From positions 32,860-96,859 of the forward strand of contig VTPC01008449.1 of the NCBI GenBank assembly GCA_011009095.1: a stretch of DNA of 64,000 bases. The letters are read 5' to 3'. The stretch's first letter is position 1. Every line of letters begins with the position of its first letter. Shown piece after piece: positions 37,443 through 48,360 of the stretch. Both the position numbers and the translations under genes were made by a program. Below the pieces are notes generated by a model that worked only from the letters and a program-made list of their open reading frames with translations, did no database searches and was not told the DNA's origin. Source of the stretch: Ignelater luminosus. Taxonomy: Eukaryota > Arthropoda > Insecta > Coleoptera > Elateridae.

Positions 37443-38080
37443 CAAAGGGTCTGTTCAAAAAGTATCAAGACCGATTTTTGTCTAGCGAAAGGGGCGGGGT
37501 GCAAAGTGGCCTCCCTGGGCAGGGGCGTTGGTGGGGCATTCCAGGTATACAACGCAACCCGACGCACCTCTGAATCCTTTCAGAGTGTGAATCGCGCCTG
37601 GAGTGAGCAGTTGCTTTTTTGTGTTGTCCGGAATCACGATACAACTGAACAAATCCCGTACGGAGACTCTTGCTGTGATCAGTGAAGTCTATGTCAAAAA
37701 CACGGGTTTTAGAGTGGTACAAGAAATTTGAATGAGGAAATGAGGAAAATGTGGCAAAAGCGAAAGACCTTTTGGACTCTGACCGACGTGTGAGTGTGAC
37801 AATGATTGCTGTATAAAAATCCAGTGTCGGACGATTCGCAGATGAGGAAAGTTTGTGCCAAATTAATTTCCAAAGGTTTTGTCTGGAAAACAGAAGGAAA
37901 TTCATGCGTCGGATTTGTCAGGAACTGTCAGGAGCCTAATTTTCTGAACAATGTGAGAACCGGTTATGAAAGATGGGTATTCGAGTACGATCCCTAGACG
38001 AAAAGACAGAAGTGAAATCAATGCTCATCATCTTTTTTGACCTAAAGGGTGTAATCCAAAGGGAGACATCAAAAGGAACT
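37443..38080 (+). mobile_element. Mariner relic, internally deleted
   Basis: It may start at GGGTCTGTTCAAAAAGTATC (37447), which looks like a mariner terminus, but no partner was found. Coding pieces on the plus strand: SCFFVLSGITIQLNKSRTET (the N-terminal helix region with KS.TET), SKTRVLEWYKKFE near 37685-37730, AKAKDLLDSDRRVSVTMIA, MRKVCAKLISKGF (37842 onward), and FLNNVRTGYERWVFEYDP with TKRQK (37950-38005). The last piece is the first catalytic block, normally ITGDESW; the Asp is not preserved here. It ends after KSMLIIFFDLKGV-like sequence near 38050, so the second and third catalytic blocks are gone. The frame shifts several times. Confidence 0.8.
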
Positions 38081-38229
38081 TACACCTATCTGATAAGGGA
38101 CCGAACACCGACAACTGCTTTTGACCAATAGCTTCGGATGGATGAGCCGGTGGGAGCAAGGACACTCTTTATCCTGAGGTTAAGAAATTGACTTCAAAAG
38201 CGGAAGTATTAAAATATTAATCAACGGCA

Positions 38230-40700
38230 TATGAATGGAGACGGCAAAGATTAAAGATTCAGAAGGATATCTCTAGTAAAATAATCATGACATGGCAATA
38301 AACGTAGTAGGAAACATTACTAATCATGGAGTTCGGAATCCAAGATTCGGCAGGGGAGGAAGAGTACCACTAAAAGACATGGCCTTCCAGGTCGTCATCC
38401 AGCAAAATCCCTCTGACGAAAAGAAAGACAGGAAGAATAGGAAAACATTGCTAAACATCAATAAAGACACTGTCAAGATATGTACGTGATACGTGAAGAC
38501 AATGTCCCAAGCAGGAAAGATACATAACGCCATCCAAGAAATGACCAGATTGGATATAGACATAATGGGAGTCAGCGAAATGCGATGGTCCAACAACGGT
38601 CACTGTATGGTCGGAGAACATAAGGTATACTACTCGGGAAATAATGCAGGACAACATATTCATGGTGTCGCCATGATAATATCAAATAGAATACAACATT
38701 ACATCACAAATTTTATACCGATCTCCGAAAGGATACTAGTAATACATCTAAACACTACTCCAGTGAAATTAAATATCGTACAGGTATATGCACCGACCGT
38801 GGACAAACCAGACGAAGACATAGAACAATTCTGCAGCACATTAACAAACACTCTGAAGTAATTCAAGAAACATGGCATGACTCTACTGATGGATGACTTA
38901 AACGCAAAAATCGGCCAATCAAGAAGCGAGGAACTGATTGGAGATCACGGGCTGGGCACCAGAAACGAGAGGGCGAAAGACTAAAACTATTTGTAGGAGA
39001 AGAAGGTTATGCAATTTTTAGTACCTTCTTCTAGCTACCACCACGACGGCTGTACACTTAGATTTCTCCACTAGACCAGTCAGGAAAAATAACTACAAAC
39101 CAAATCGACTGTATGATGGTGGATAAAAGGTTCCTAAATGGATGTCTATCTGTTAAAACTTATCCAGTAGCAGATAAATCATCAGATCACATATCCTTAG
39201 TGGGAAGATACAGAATAAAACTCAAGAAAGTCACAAAGAAGAAGAGAAACAAGCGATGGAACATGAGAAATCTGAAAGATGAAGGAACTAGAAGGACAAC
39301 GACAGAACTCCTATCTGAAGCAGTAAAAAACTTACAGAAAACAAACCATAGGGAAGAATTACTTGATAGTTGTATTGATGCTATCATGTAATGAGATTAG
39401 TGTTGCATATTTAATAGATAAAAAAAGAAAGAACTGGATGACAGAAGATATTCTTCAGCTCATGGAAGAATGAAAAAAGTAAAGAGCGATAAGTCGGCAT
39501 ACGATAACATTCAGAGACAGATAAGGAGAGATATCAGAAAGGCAGAAGAAGCATAGATTAAGGTGTAATGCGAAGAAATAAAATTTCTTTAGCAAAAATA
39601 CGACATAAAAAGGTAAAATTAGCGGCTGGTTCTACACTATCAAAATGGGAATATCATCACAGAAAAAACAGAGCAGATGAACACCTGGAGGATGTACATA
39701 GAGGAGCTTCTTGAAGACAGTAGATCCGAGCAACCACCAAATTTTGGAATCACGATCACTCTAACAATAACAACTAACGAAGTAGAAAAGGCAATACGGT
39801 TAAGTAAGGAAGGCAAAGCCCCAGAACCGCACAATACATACACCGAATTCACGAAACTACTAGACGAAGGTGGCATCAAATGCATAACTAAGATCTTTAA
39901 TCAAATTTATGCTAGCGGAAATACACCAGAGACATAGCTGAAATCTGCATTTGTAACACAACCTAAGAAGCTAAATGCTAGATCTTGCAATGAGTTTCGC
40001 ACAATTAGTCTAATGAGTCATCTACTGAAACTCTTTCTAAAAGTAATACATCAAAGAATATCATGACTGTGCGAGGAACACTTGGATCGTACACAGTTCG
40101 GATTCCGAAACTCAGTGGGTGCAAGAGAAGCCTTGTTCAGTGTACAAGTGCTCTTCTAAAGATGCAGAGATGTGAACTGCGACGTTCATGTATGCTTTAT
40201 CGACTATCAGAAAGCGTTTGACAGAGTAAGGCACGACACATTAATAAAAATATTGGAACAGATTGGATTAGACTCCTGTAATCTGAGGATTATAAGTAAC
40301 TTGTATTGGAATCAAACAGCATCTATAAGTATCCAAGGAGAAGAATCAGAGAACATTAAGATCTAGAGAGAGGTAAGACAGGGATGCATTTTGTCACCTC
40401 TACTGTTTAACATATATTCAGAAAAAGTTTTCCAAGAGGCCTTATATGAGATAGACAGCAGAATTAAAGTGCACGGAGAACAAATAATCAACATAAGATG
40501 TGCTGACGACACAGCAATTTTTGCAGACAGTCCAGAAGAGCTTCAAAAGATTATGGACAGAGTTATTCAGACAAGTGAGAAATACGGACTGGCAATGAAT
40601 ACTAAAAAGACAAAATATATGATAATCTCCAAAAACAGAAACCAAACTGGGCAAATCTATGTGAACAGTCAAAGTCATGAAAGAGTAACTTTACTCTTGT
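38230..40700 (+). mobile_element. RTE-like LINE with endonuclease and reverse transcriptase, truncated C-terminus
   Basis: The most complete LINE here. Apurinic endonuclease: MSQAGKIHNAIQEM, DIDIMGVSEMRWSNNGHC (38493 onward), ERILVIHL, KLNIVQVYAPT, LLMDDLNAKIG (38880-38915) and SSDHISLVGRYRIKLK (39180-39225). Linker: NKRWNMRNLKDEG. Reverse transcriptase: KLLDEGGIKCITKIFNQIYA (39857-39915), RTQFGFRNSVGAREAL (40088-40135), VCFIDYQKAFDRVRHDTLIK (motif A, 40185-40245), REVRQGCILSPLLFNIYSE (40370-40420), IRCADDTAIFADSPEEL (motif C, 40495-40545) and GLAMNTKKTKYMI. Motif C reads CADD where most family members have YADD. About seven stops interrupt it. The thumb and C-terminal AEMR..WFGH region is missing. 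The 5' limit is approximate. Confidence 0.9.
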
Positions 40701-40702
40701 AA

Positions 40703-41070
40703 TATTACAAGAACGTCGTGCAGGCAGTTCACCATCAATCAGCTTACCACGAATAGTAAAAGAGCAAACTTTAACAGCATATTTCTCCAGTCTTTCTAAA
40801 TCTTAGCTTGCAGCTCTTCTATTTTGCTTTAAGACTTATATAAATTTTCTTTCTATTCGTGGTATGAATTTTGTTTTACGTTCACATTTTCCCAACACTA
40901 CTGGCGATATATCGTTTGCTGGATTTCGAAGATACGTTAATCCCCCCTCACTAATTTTTGGAATATTCAAAATCTGTTGGCGATTTCTTGCTGGATGTAC
41001 TCTTTTTCTTCAAGAAGACACTTAATCAACGCTATTTTTATGTGAGGAAGGTCATTTGTTTTACCCATAA
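40703..41070 (-). mobile_element. N-terminal scrap of a Tc1-type transposase
   Basis: The minus strand starts with MGKTNDLPHIKIALIKCLLE (ATG at 41069), then EKEYIQQEIANRF, an HTH-like stretch. In shifted frames it reads GKCERKTKF and RIERKF, and then LERLEKYAVKVCSFTIRGKL with LIDGELPARR near 40715-40775, as in the paired DNA-binding domain of Tc1-like transposases. The DDE domain is absent; the LINE to the left ends where this begins. Several stops and shifts. Confidence 0.65.
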
Positions 41071-43060
41071 GTGAGAAAATAATTTTAAAATGTTATTCTA
41101 TGAGTAGAATTTATGGAGATTATTTTTAATGTTTAGTACAAATAGCATCGAACAAACAAACTAATTTTTTTGCAAATACAATACAAAATTTTCAAAGCTA
41201 AATATTCTTGATTTCTTCTTTTAATTTAGATTAGGTACCTACAACCCTATTTACCACACTAGGCATAAATGAATGCTTACATGTTGGTACGTTTAAAGAT
41301 ATTAAACTCATTTTAATAATTTAATCATAATATCTCTTTGAGGGAATTTTTATATGAGTTCCCCGGAGTTTTCAAAATTGGTCTGAAATTTATTACAGCA
41401 GATGCACGTTTGAGAAATTTAACTAGAAGTGACCATAAGTTATGTCCACATTTGTCTAAAACGAGTGACAAACACCACAAGTATTTTTATAGCTCTGCTC
41501 GATACAGTAATAGTTTTATCCATTTAAACTCTCACATAAATTACCCACTTGATTATACAATATATTGCTTTTTAGCCGCTAACAACATCAAAGTGTAAAT
41601 ACACTCTTAATATGAAGACTTCTTTTATTACTGCATTAAGTGCGATGATTACAGCTTGAAAAAGAACATCCCTTTTGGCAAAAAAAAAGATTTTTAATTA
41701 CTCGCTACTTATTTACTATTTTTATTTCATCATACTTAAGTAGCAACTTCATTTAACCCACATTTTATTTAATGAGGCAATTGATTGACATGTTTAACTT
41801 GAAGTTGGCGAGATAACTTGACCAGACGACATGTAAATCAATGTAAAGTGATATTAAAGCGACTACTACTTTAACCGACGATACGATCGGTAGTATTGCA
41901 TACTTATATGCGATTTTATTCACGCATTCTTGTTTGAAAAATTAGATGTTGATAATATAATGCTAATTATTGTGCTTACTAACAGTTAACAGTGGCGCCA
42001 TACAATTAGCTAAATACTATTTCATCAGCCAGAAGCTCCCTATAAGGTTATCTGAACTTTTGTTGTAAACAATTGTTAAATGACACAAATACCAAATAGA
42101 ACATTTACAGAGTGGAATGTAGATGGGTATTATAATGCTTAGTCTTTCAGAAACTGCATAATAAATATCAATAAAATGGAAATTTAATATGTGTAACTGA
42201 CTTCAAACGAAAGGGAAAGTCTTGTTGATGTGTTCTAGAATTATTTTCATTTTCTTTACATTTGTATCGATAATAATTAGTTAATTGAATTATAGATAAA
42301 TTTGCTTCTTTTGAAGCCCTAGCCTTTTGATTTTGGTTTTTGCTGCTTGCTTTCGACTGTTTGTAACTTCCATGTTCTTGTGGGTTTGGCGCAGAAGATT
42401 TTTATAGTAGTCGGTGGTCAACATGTACTGCTCATCAAACACGCTTGCAGCATAAAGATTCCTATAATCATCTCTCTTATAATTTTGACGCTCTATCTAC
42501 TAACCTCCAAGGTAGTCAAGTCGTTACAGTATCTCTGACATAAATATTCCTATGATAAATTGTTTATAGTACATATAGTAGTAAGTTCAAAGCAGTTTAG
42601 TTCTATGCATAGATTTCTTGTTTCTGTTTAATTTTTACTGTAGATTGTTTTCATGTTTAGCTTCCTGTGTGCTATGGGCTATATACTGCACCCATGGAGG
42701 GAAGTTAAAATGGCGTTTATGCCAATAACACGAAGATCCCCATTCATATGATCAAGCTAAATCGAATCAGCCTAAATTCACTTTTACTCAAGTCTGCGAA
42801 GAAAATCATAAACAATTGCACTAGAAGTGATGACATAGACACCACTTTATCCAAAACAGTTTGTTTTCAAAGCAGGAAAATCCACTATAAGTTTTTTACA
42901 CTATCTAGTCGAAGACACTGAAAAGACATACTTACCTTGCATAAATCCTTCAGAAGAGACGCAGGAAGAAAGAAAATAGGACCTCACAGTATTAAATATG
43001 TAGATAGGTGGGGTCAGATGATTGATGAACTCCTAACGGGACCAGACCTGACCTGATCAA
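41071..43060. other. AT-rich stretch without recognisable genes
   Basis: One 86-codon frame at 41338-41598 (plus) and one of 63 codons at 42347-42538. Neither is recognised. Confidence 0.4.
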
Positions 43061-43400
43061 ATCAGAATTTTGTACCCAAAGATGCGCAAAAGTTACAGTT
43101 AGACGCAAACACCACATTGGTTATTTCTGACCGTATTCATGCATTGATAAGAAATTAGTACCTAGAAAGGGAAATTATTGTCAATCCCAATAAAACAATT
43201 ATTGTACCTTTCATCAAGGGAAGAAAGCTTAACTTAAGCTTCCCCATACTAGAAACAAAGTTAATCAGGTTCTTTAGAGAGGTTGTAACGTAATACTTAC
43301 TTACTCTAAAGACATCTGCTGGTCTTACCCAGCTCAACTCAGAGGCGGCCTTAAGCGCAGATGAGAAGGTTATTACCACAATAAAAAAGACAAATTTGAG
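43060..43400 (+). mobile_element. LOA/Jockey-type LINE fragment (reverse transcriptase after motif C)
   Basis: Plus-strand frames read DAQKLQLDANTTLVISDRIH, REIIVNPNKTIIVPFIKGRK and LNLSFPILETKLIRFFREVV, then LTQLNSEAALSADEKVITTI. The NPNKT..VPFT..RKL block followed by a V.YLG..LD-like position is typical of LOA/Jockey-type LINEs. One stop interrupts the first part. The final ~85 bp recur at 45838-45930. Confidence 0.7.
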
Positions 43401-43563
43401 ATAAATTATTTTGAAATAAGTCATCAAAAAGAAGAACTATTTACGCTTAAGGGCATATAAAATACCGTCAGATAATCATATAAAGGGGCATAAGATAAAA
43501 TGTAAAACAATAGCTCAAGTTGAATGATTGACCCATCAGCAAAGTCAGAGCGCAATTCTATAC

Positions 43564-44445
43564 CAGTGATTGTCAAATGTGCTTTGTATACGACCTGAAT
43601 AACCCTACTCCTCCTTAATTATCATAAGTTGGACATTGCTACAACTAATGCCGTATTTATATTAATCTTTACATTCCTGTCTTAGCGAGATTGCGCTTTA
43701 GTCATTTTTGCTATAAATTCGCTACCTTAGTAAATCGTTGGAAAATCTTGACAACATCGCAACAACATCAATCAGAAACATGCAGATGACGCTGAATTTT
43801 GTAAATATGAAAATAAAAGAAGTGAGCAACAGCTGCAATCACCGCTACTACAACTGACGAGAAATCTCCATATTTGACGATGTTACAAACAGGCGTTTGC
43901 AGATGACCACATCATCTTATAGGCAGGCGTTTCTGTGAAAAAGATTGAGAAGAAATGGGGAGTGATTTGGAAAGTTTACCAGAAATAGACGAAGAAGAAC
44001 AAGCTACAATACAGCATAGAAAACCACACAAAGCAAATTTATAAGTAGAAAGAGTTTGATACGAGATCCAGTCTTACAAGGCGAAGGTAGAGTCATGTAG
44101 AAAGTAGCGAGTTACTAAAGTATTTACGGTTGGTAATCGACAAAGGATTGTTTTCCACAGAACATTGTAAAGACCTAAGGAAGAATGTACAATCTAACCA
44201 TATGTGAGAGATGTGGATGTTTTGGTCCCATATATTTAAGGTATAAGCTCGATATTTGTATGCGGGGCAACGATTAGAGATATTAGAGGTGGCGACAGAA
44301 AGATTAAACAAATAAAAGTGTTGTTGTTCTTGTGGAATAGTTAATTTCACATAATGCTTTTTTGATTTGCTGATAATCACGCGCTTCTCTTTGGAATACT
44401 ACGCGCCTCTCAATGGAGGCACACCCCACAGTTTGAGAATCGTTG
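43564..44445. mobile_element. Probable non-autonomous hAT element
   Basis: The left end is CAGTGATTGTCAAATGTGCT. The right end, read on the other strand, is CAACGATTCTCAAACTGTGG, about 13 of 18 matching and close to the CAGTGGTTCTCAAAC ends known from Charlie-like hAT elements. The eight bases outside are TTCTATAC on the left and TTCTAGAT on the right, 6 of 8 matching, as expected for an old hAT target duplication. No transposase was recognised in the 882 bp. Confidence 0.5.
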
Positions 44446-44499
44446 TTCTAGATAGGTACTATAGTTAGCCTGCCGCTCAACAAAAATTTTTAGCTGACA

Positions 44500-45830
44500 A
44501 TTATTAAATGATTTCACCATCGACGATGGGTCGGACTATTGAAACGTGGTAAGGTGCAAGTGGCTCATTAATCTGTCCAACGACGAAGACGTGGGACGAA
44601 TAACTTTCGAACATGTTGAAGGTTAAAATTAATCTAAACTAACGCAGCACCAAGGTATAGTCAGTCTGTTGAAGTCGCTCAATCAACCTCCCAAAGACAC
44701 AACCTATAAGAAGGACTTGGATCGAGTGATGACCCTAAAGTTCCTGAAATAATATCTGCCAAGGGGTTCACCTTATAAACTGACCAACTTTTATGCCAAA
44801 GAGGTTATTCCGTACTCTTCGTATCTAGGAACACGATTCTTATAATTATCACGTACTGCTCAAGATAGGGCATAGTTGGTGTTCAGAACACGATCACCAA
44901 CCTTAAAAGTTGGAGGGCCTAGAGTGATGTTTCTAGAGTACGCCAGAAAATTCAGTACCTACGATGACTGGCACATGGTTTCCCTAGAAGGCCTGGAGGG
45001 TCGTGAAACTCTAACCTTCTTAGGGAGTTGTTTGGGTTTCCTAAATCTCTCTCCTTGGGGTTTCTCATGACTGAACAAACGATACCTAATTACCGTTCAC
45101 CTTTCCTATTTTTCTCCGCCAATTGTTGGGACCAAAGACTTACAAGCAGTGCTGATCGAACAAGATGTCTGCTTTTATTACTGCAAGATCTATGAAATCT
45201 CTAGCTCTGCGCGTAAATCACGTCTTGCAACAAGGTTTCTTTAAAGGCCGGCGACATACACATAATCGGTGACCTCTTCTACCGCAATTCCAGTATCTTA
45301 ACCTGCGATACGTCAACATTGGCCGAAGTGACACTGTCATTCACACTCTCAGGAGCACTTTCACATATCAAGGTGGGTTGATGCACAATCTTGGGTAATG
45401 TCCTGAGACTGGAAAATTTTATAGCTGATGGGTTTGTTAACAGTAGCTGGGTCAAAATCAGCGGGACCTGAAAGATCAGGATCAGGATCTCCTGTTGATG
45501 ATTTCTCTCTTTTGACTGTGCTTCCTACGATTTTAAAAGGGCTTGGAAAAGGGCCTCAATTCTATCACTGGAGCCAACTGCTGATATCTAGGATCGAACA
45601 TATGCTTCTCGTTCTCCACATGTCTCTCTGAATCTATATCTCCTGTAAAGGAATCTATGAAAGAGCGAAGCTCCCCTAACCACGCCGCACAACTATATAT
45701 ATCTCAGGGTCTATCGCGTACTAATTAAATGAAGACACCAGGGCTAAACCCAACCCTAGTGAAGTATTATTCTCGAGCTTAACACTCTGGGTCGCACTTT
45801 TATGTAAAATAGTCTTGCGTTACACAAACA
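44500..45830 (-). mobile_element. Fossil LTR retroelement, probably Ty3/gypsy-like: gag part plus end of integrase
   Basis: Minus strand. A gag-like stretch (VIELRPFSKPF and DLSGPADFDPATVNKPIS, about 45400-45600) is followed by a CCHC-type zinc-knuckle region near 45250-45300. Near 44890-44920 lies GPPTFKVGDRVLNTNYAL, which resembles the start of an integrase C-terminal domain. Protease, reverse transcriptase, RNase H and the integrase core are not seen. It is broken with many breaks and old. LTRs were not delimited; a TATA-like run near 45690 and an upstream GC-richer stretch might belong to one. Family assignment is tentative. Confidence 0.5.
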
Positions 45831-45837
45831 GTTACTT

Positions 45838-45930
45838 TAAAGATCGCTAATGGTCTTACCCAGTGCAACTCAGAGACGATCTTGGGCACAGGTGAGAAGG
45901 TTATTATCGCAATAGAAAAAAACAAAACAT
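45838..45930 (+). mobile_element. Second small LOA/Jockey-type LINE fragment
   Basis: Reads VTLKIANGLTQCNSETILGT and GEKVIIAIEKNKTLN in one open frame. It is homologous to the last ~85 bp of the fragment ending at 43400 (shared GGTCTTACCCAG and GGTGAGAAGGTTATTA-type words). Confidence 0.6.
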
Positions 45931-45974
45931 TGAATACTTAGATTTTATCCTAGAACGAAAAGTTTAAATAAATG

Positions 45975-46995
45975 TTAGTCTTCTTTTTCTTGTTCTTCTT
46001 CTTTCTCCACGCTTTAGGGTTTTAAGCCTGTTGCAACTTCTACTTTTTTTAGGAAAGTTGGTCTTTCCATCTTTTCTTTGGACGTCCCAATGGTCTTCAT
46101 CTTTTTGGCTCGTACATAAATGTCTTCTTTGGAATACGCGTGTAGTCCATTCTGTCTAATTGGTTTGTCCATTCAGTTCTGTATTCTTGTAGACGTTCAT
46201 TTATGGATTGTATTTGTAATTCTCTTCTTATTTTGCTATTCCCTTTCCTTCTTGTACATGCTGCAGTTTTTCTCAGGAATTTCATCTCTGCTGTCTGTAT
46301 TTGTCTTTCTTTCTCTTTTGTTGCTGTCTATATCTCGCTTCCATATGGGATAACCATGGTTTTGTAGAATTTCATTATGGTGTCTTTCCTTACTTTATTT
46401 TTTAAGGTTCTATATATTGTGCCATTAATGTAGTTGAGTCTTCTTATTTTGTTTACTATATCTACTTCTCTTTCGAGGGATACGGTATATCCTGGGAAAG
46501 TGAATGAGTTAACTCTTTCTATTTGTTCAATACATATAGTGGATTCTGAACCTTTAAACACCATGGATTTGGTCTCCTTAATTGAAATTCTTAAATTATA
46601 TTCACGATGTTTCTTTATTATCTGGTTAAGGGTGAATATGTTGTCCATGCACGATTTTCCCTTGGAAACGCCAGTCTGTTCTTCAAGAAGAATATTTTCT
46701 GTTATTTTACTCAGTCGTTGTGTAACGATTTCTGTATTGGGCAGCGATATTCCTCTATAGTTTTCACAATTTTCTCTTTCTCATCTCTTAAAAATGGGTA
46801 AAACAATGGCTAGTTTCCACTCTTCCGGCATTTTCTTTTGCGTCAAGCACTCGTATTTTTTTATTTTAGGAGATGCGTATTTAATTAGTTCTGTAGTTAT
46901 TCCGTTACTCCCTGGGGTTCTGCGGTTTTTCATCTTCTTCCATTTCTATTAAATCAACCGTTGTTTCTTCTTTCTCTGCTTCATTTTGATTTTGT
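45975..46995 (-). mobile_element. RTE-like LINE relic, RT palm deleted
   Basis: The minus strand reads, from 46930 downward: SNGITTELIKYASPKIKKYE, KKMPEEWKLAIVLPIFK, ENCENYRGISLPNTE and DNIFTLNQIIKKHREYNLRI (46648 downward), which then passes straight into SIKETKSMVFKGSESTICIE, without motifs A to C. The rest follows: VNSFTFPGYTVSLEREVDIV, FYKTMVIPYGSEI (46328), QIQTAEMKFLRKTAACTRRK (46285), EWTNQLDRMDYTRIPKK and RPLGRPKKRWKDQLS. The 3' end carries a GAA-rich tail (plus strand TCTTCTTTTTCTTGTTCTTC, about 45980-46000). Only a few stops interrupt it, so it is younger than the other LINEs of this kind here. Confidence 0.85.
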
Positions 46996-47000
46996 TCATT

Positions 47001-47390
47001 TTCCTCTGTTAGTACACAAAGAATAGTAACTGAAGATAAGATTCTATCGTAGCAGCTGAAAGAAAATATTTAAACTGAAGGCAGGACATGCAGGAGAGAG
47101 CTTTCGGGTAATGGCAATAGAATAAAATTTTGTGTTTCCATAAAAGCTAAACTTGCGGATAGAAAACATTAGATTAGCACCAGTTAAGGAGAAGATCTAA
47201 GTGACTTACTCCCAAAATTATTGAGGCTTTTTAAAAGATAATTCAATCCAAAAAGAGTAGTTTATTCATCACAACAGAATAAAGCTGGTTCAAACTATCC
47301 TTCACTAGCTAACTGCACTAAATGATAAAACGGAATGCAAATTTCTTGTGCCGGTTAGGAAATCCGGAACATTTCCGACCAGAACGAAAT
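47001..47390. other. No gene recognised
   Basis: AT-rich spacer between the LINE and the mariner; the mariner's left end may lie in its last part. Confidence 0.4.
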
Positions 47391-47394
47391 CTTA

Positions 47395-48360
47395 CCGAAA
47401 AAGCCCATCTGCCGAATAGAACTGTTTGTTAATTGGTTTGCTAAGTTTCGGCGTGGACTTGCTTTTCTCAATGATGCATTTTGTGAAGGTCGTCCATCCA
47501 CGTCTGTTGTTGCCACTAACATTGCTGCTGTGCGTGAAATGATTGAGCGAGATCGGCATGTGACATACAGTGAAATAGGGGTTACTTTAGATATTGACAT
47601 GAAAACAGTTCACACGATTTTACACGATCATTTAAACATACGGAAGCTTTGCAGTCTCTGGATTCCACATAATTTGAGTGAAGCTCAAAAGAAGAATCGT
47701 GTGAATTGGTGCAAAGAAATGCTGAAGAAATTCAACCGAGGTCATTCAAATTTAGTGTACAACATTGTTAGTGGCGACGAAAGTTGTATCTACTCATATG
47801 AACCGGAAACTAAACAACAATCCACTGTTTGGATGTTTCGAGGTGAGTCGAAACCCACAAAAGTTGTTCTTTCAGGCAATGTTGCAAAGCAAATGATTGC
47901 CTGTTTCTTCCGTATTTCTGGACTTGTGGCAACCATAGCTTTAGAGGATCGAAGAACTGTGAACGCTGATTGGTACACAGTAATTTGTTTGCCGGAAGTC
48001 ATCGGTGAAATCAGAAAAAACAATCCAAATTGACACATCCTTCTTCACCCTGACAATGCAAGTGCTTACACAGCTTCACAAAGTGTCAACCTTCTAACCA
48101 GTGACAAAGTGAAATTGATGTCGCATTGTCCGTATTCGCCTGATCTAGCACCAAATAACTTCTTTCTGTTCCCGGCAACCAAAACAAGATGCGTGTTGAG
48201 TGTGTTATTATTCGCCTGAAGCGTTGAGGCATTTAGGCTACTGATTTCTGAGGTACCAGCTTCATGAGATTGGGAAAAATGCTTTGAAAATTGGTTTGAG
48301 GGTATGCAAACTTGTATTGATGATAAGGGAGAGTATTTTGAAAAACAATAAAACCATTTA
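47395..48360 (+). mobile_element. Best preserved mariner of the window, inactive
   Basis: The open transposase frame is readable from about 47405 (RIELFVNWFAKFRRGLAFLN, FCEGRPSTSVVATNIAAVRE) and from the internal ATG at 47530 to the TGA at 48031-48033. It contains VTYSEIGVTLDIDMKTVHTI, CSLWIPHNLSEAQKKNRVNW, the first catalytic block VSGDESCIYSYEPETKQQST (47770-47825) and ICLPEVIGEIRKNNPN. After the TGA the same frame continues HILLHPDNASAYT (second Asp), SPDLAPNNFFLFP (48140-48170) and, after a shift, WEKCFENWFEGMQTCIDDKG and EYFEKQ. The third catalytic Asp, the second D of the usual APNDFF, is Asn here. The start of the coding region and the left terminus are missing or unrecognised. This is a typical insect mariner. 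Confidence 0.92.

Noticed and set aside
37465-37905. 146-codon minus-strand frame
   Set aside because: It is the antisense of the mariner relic read on the plus strand.
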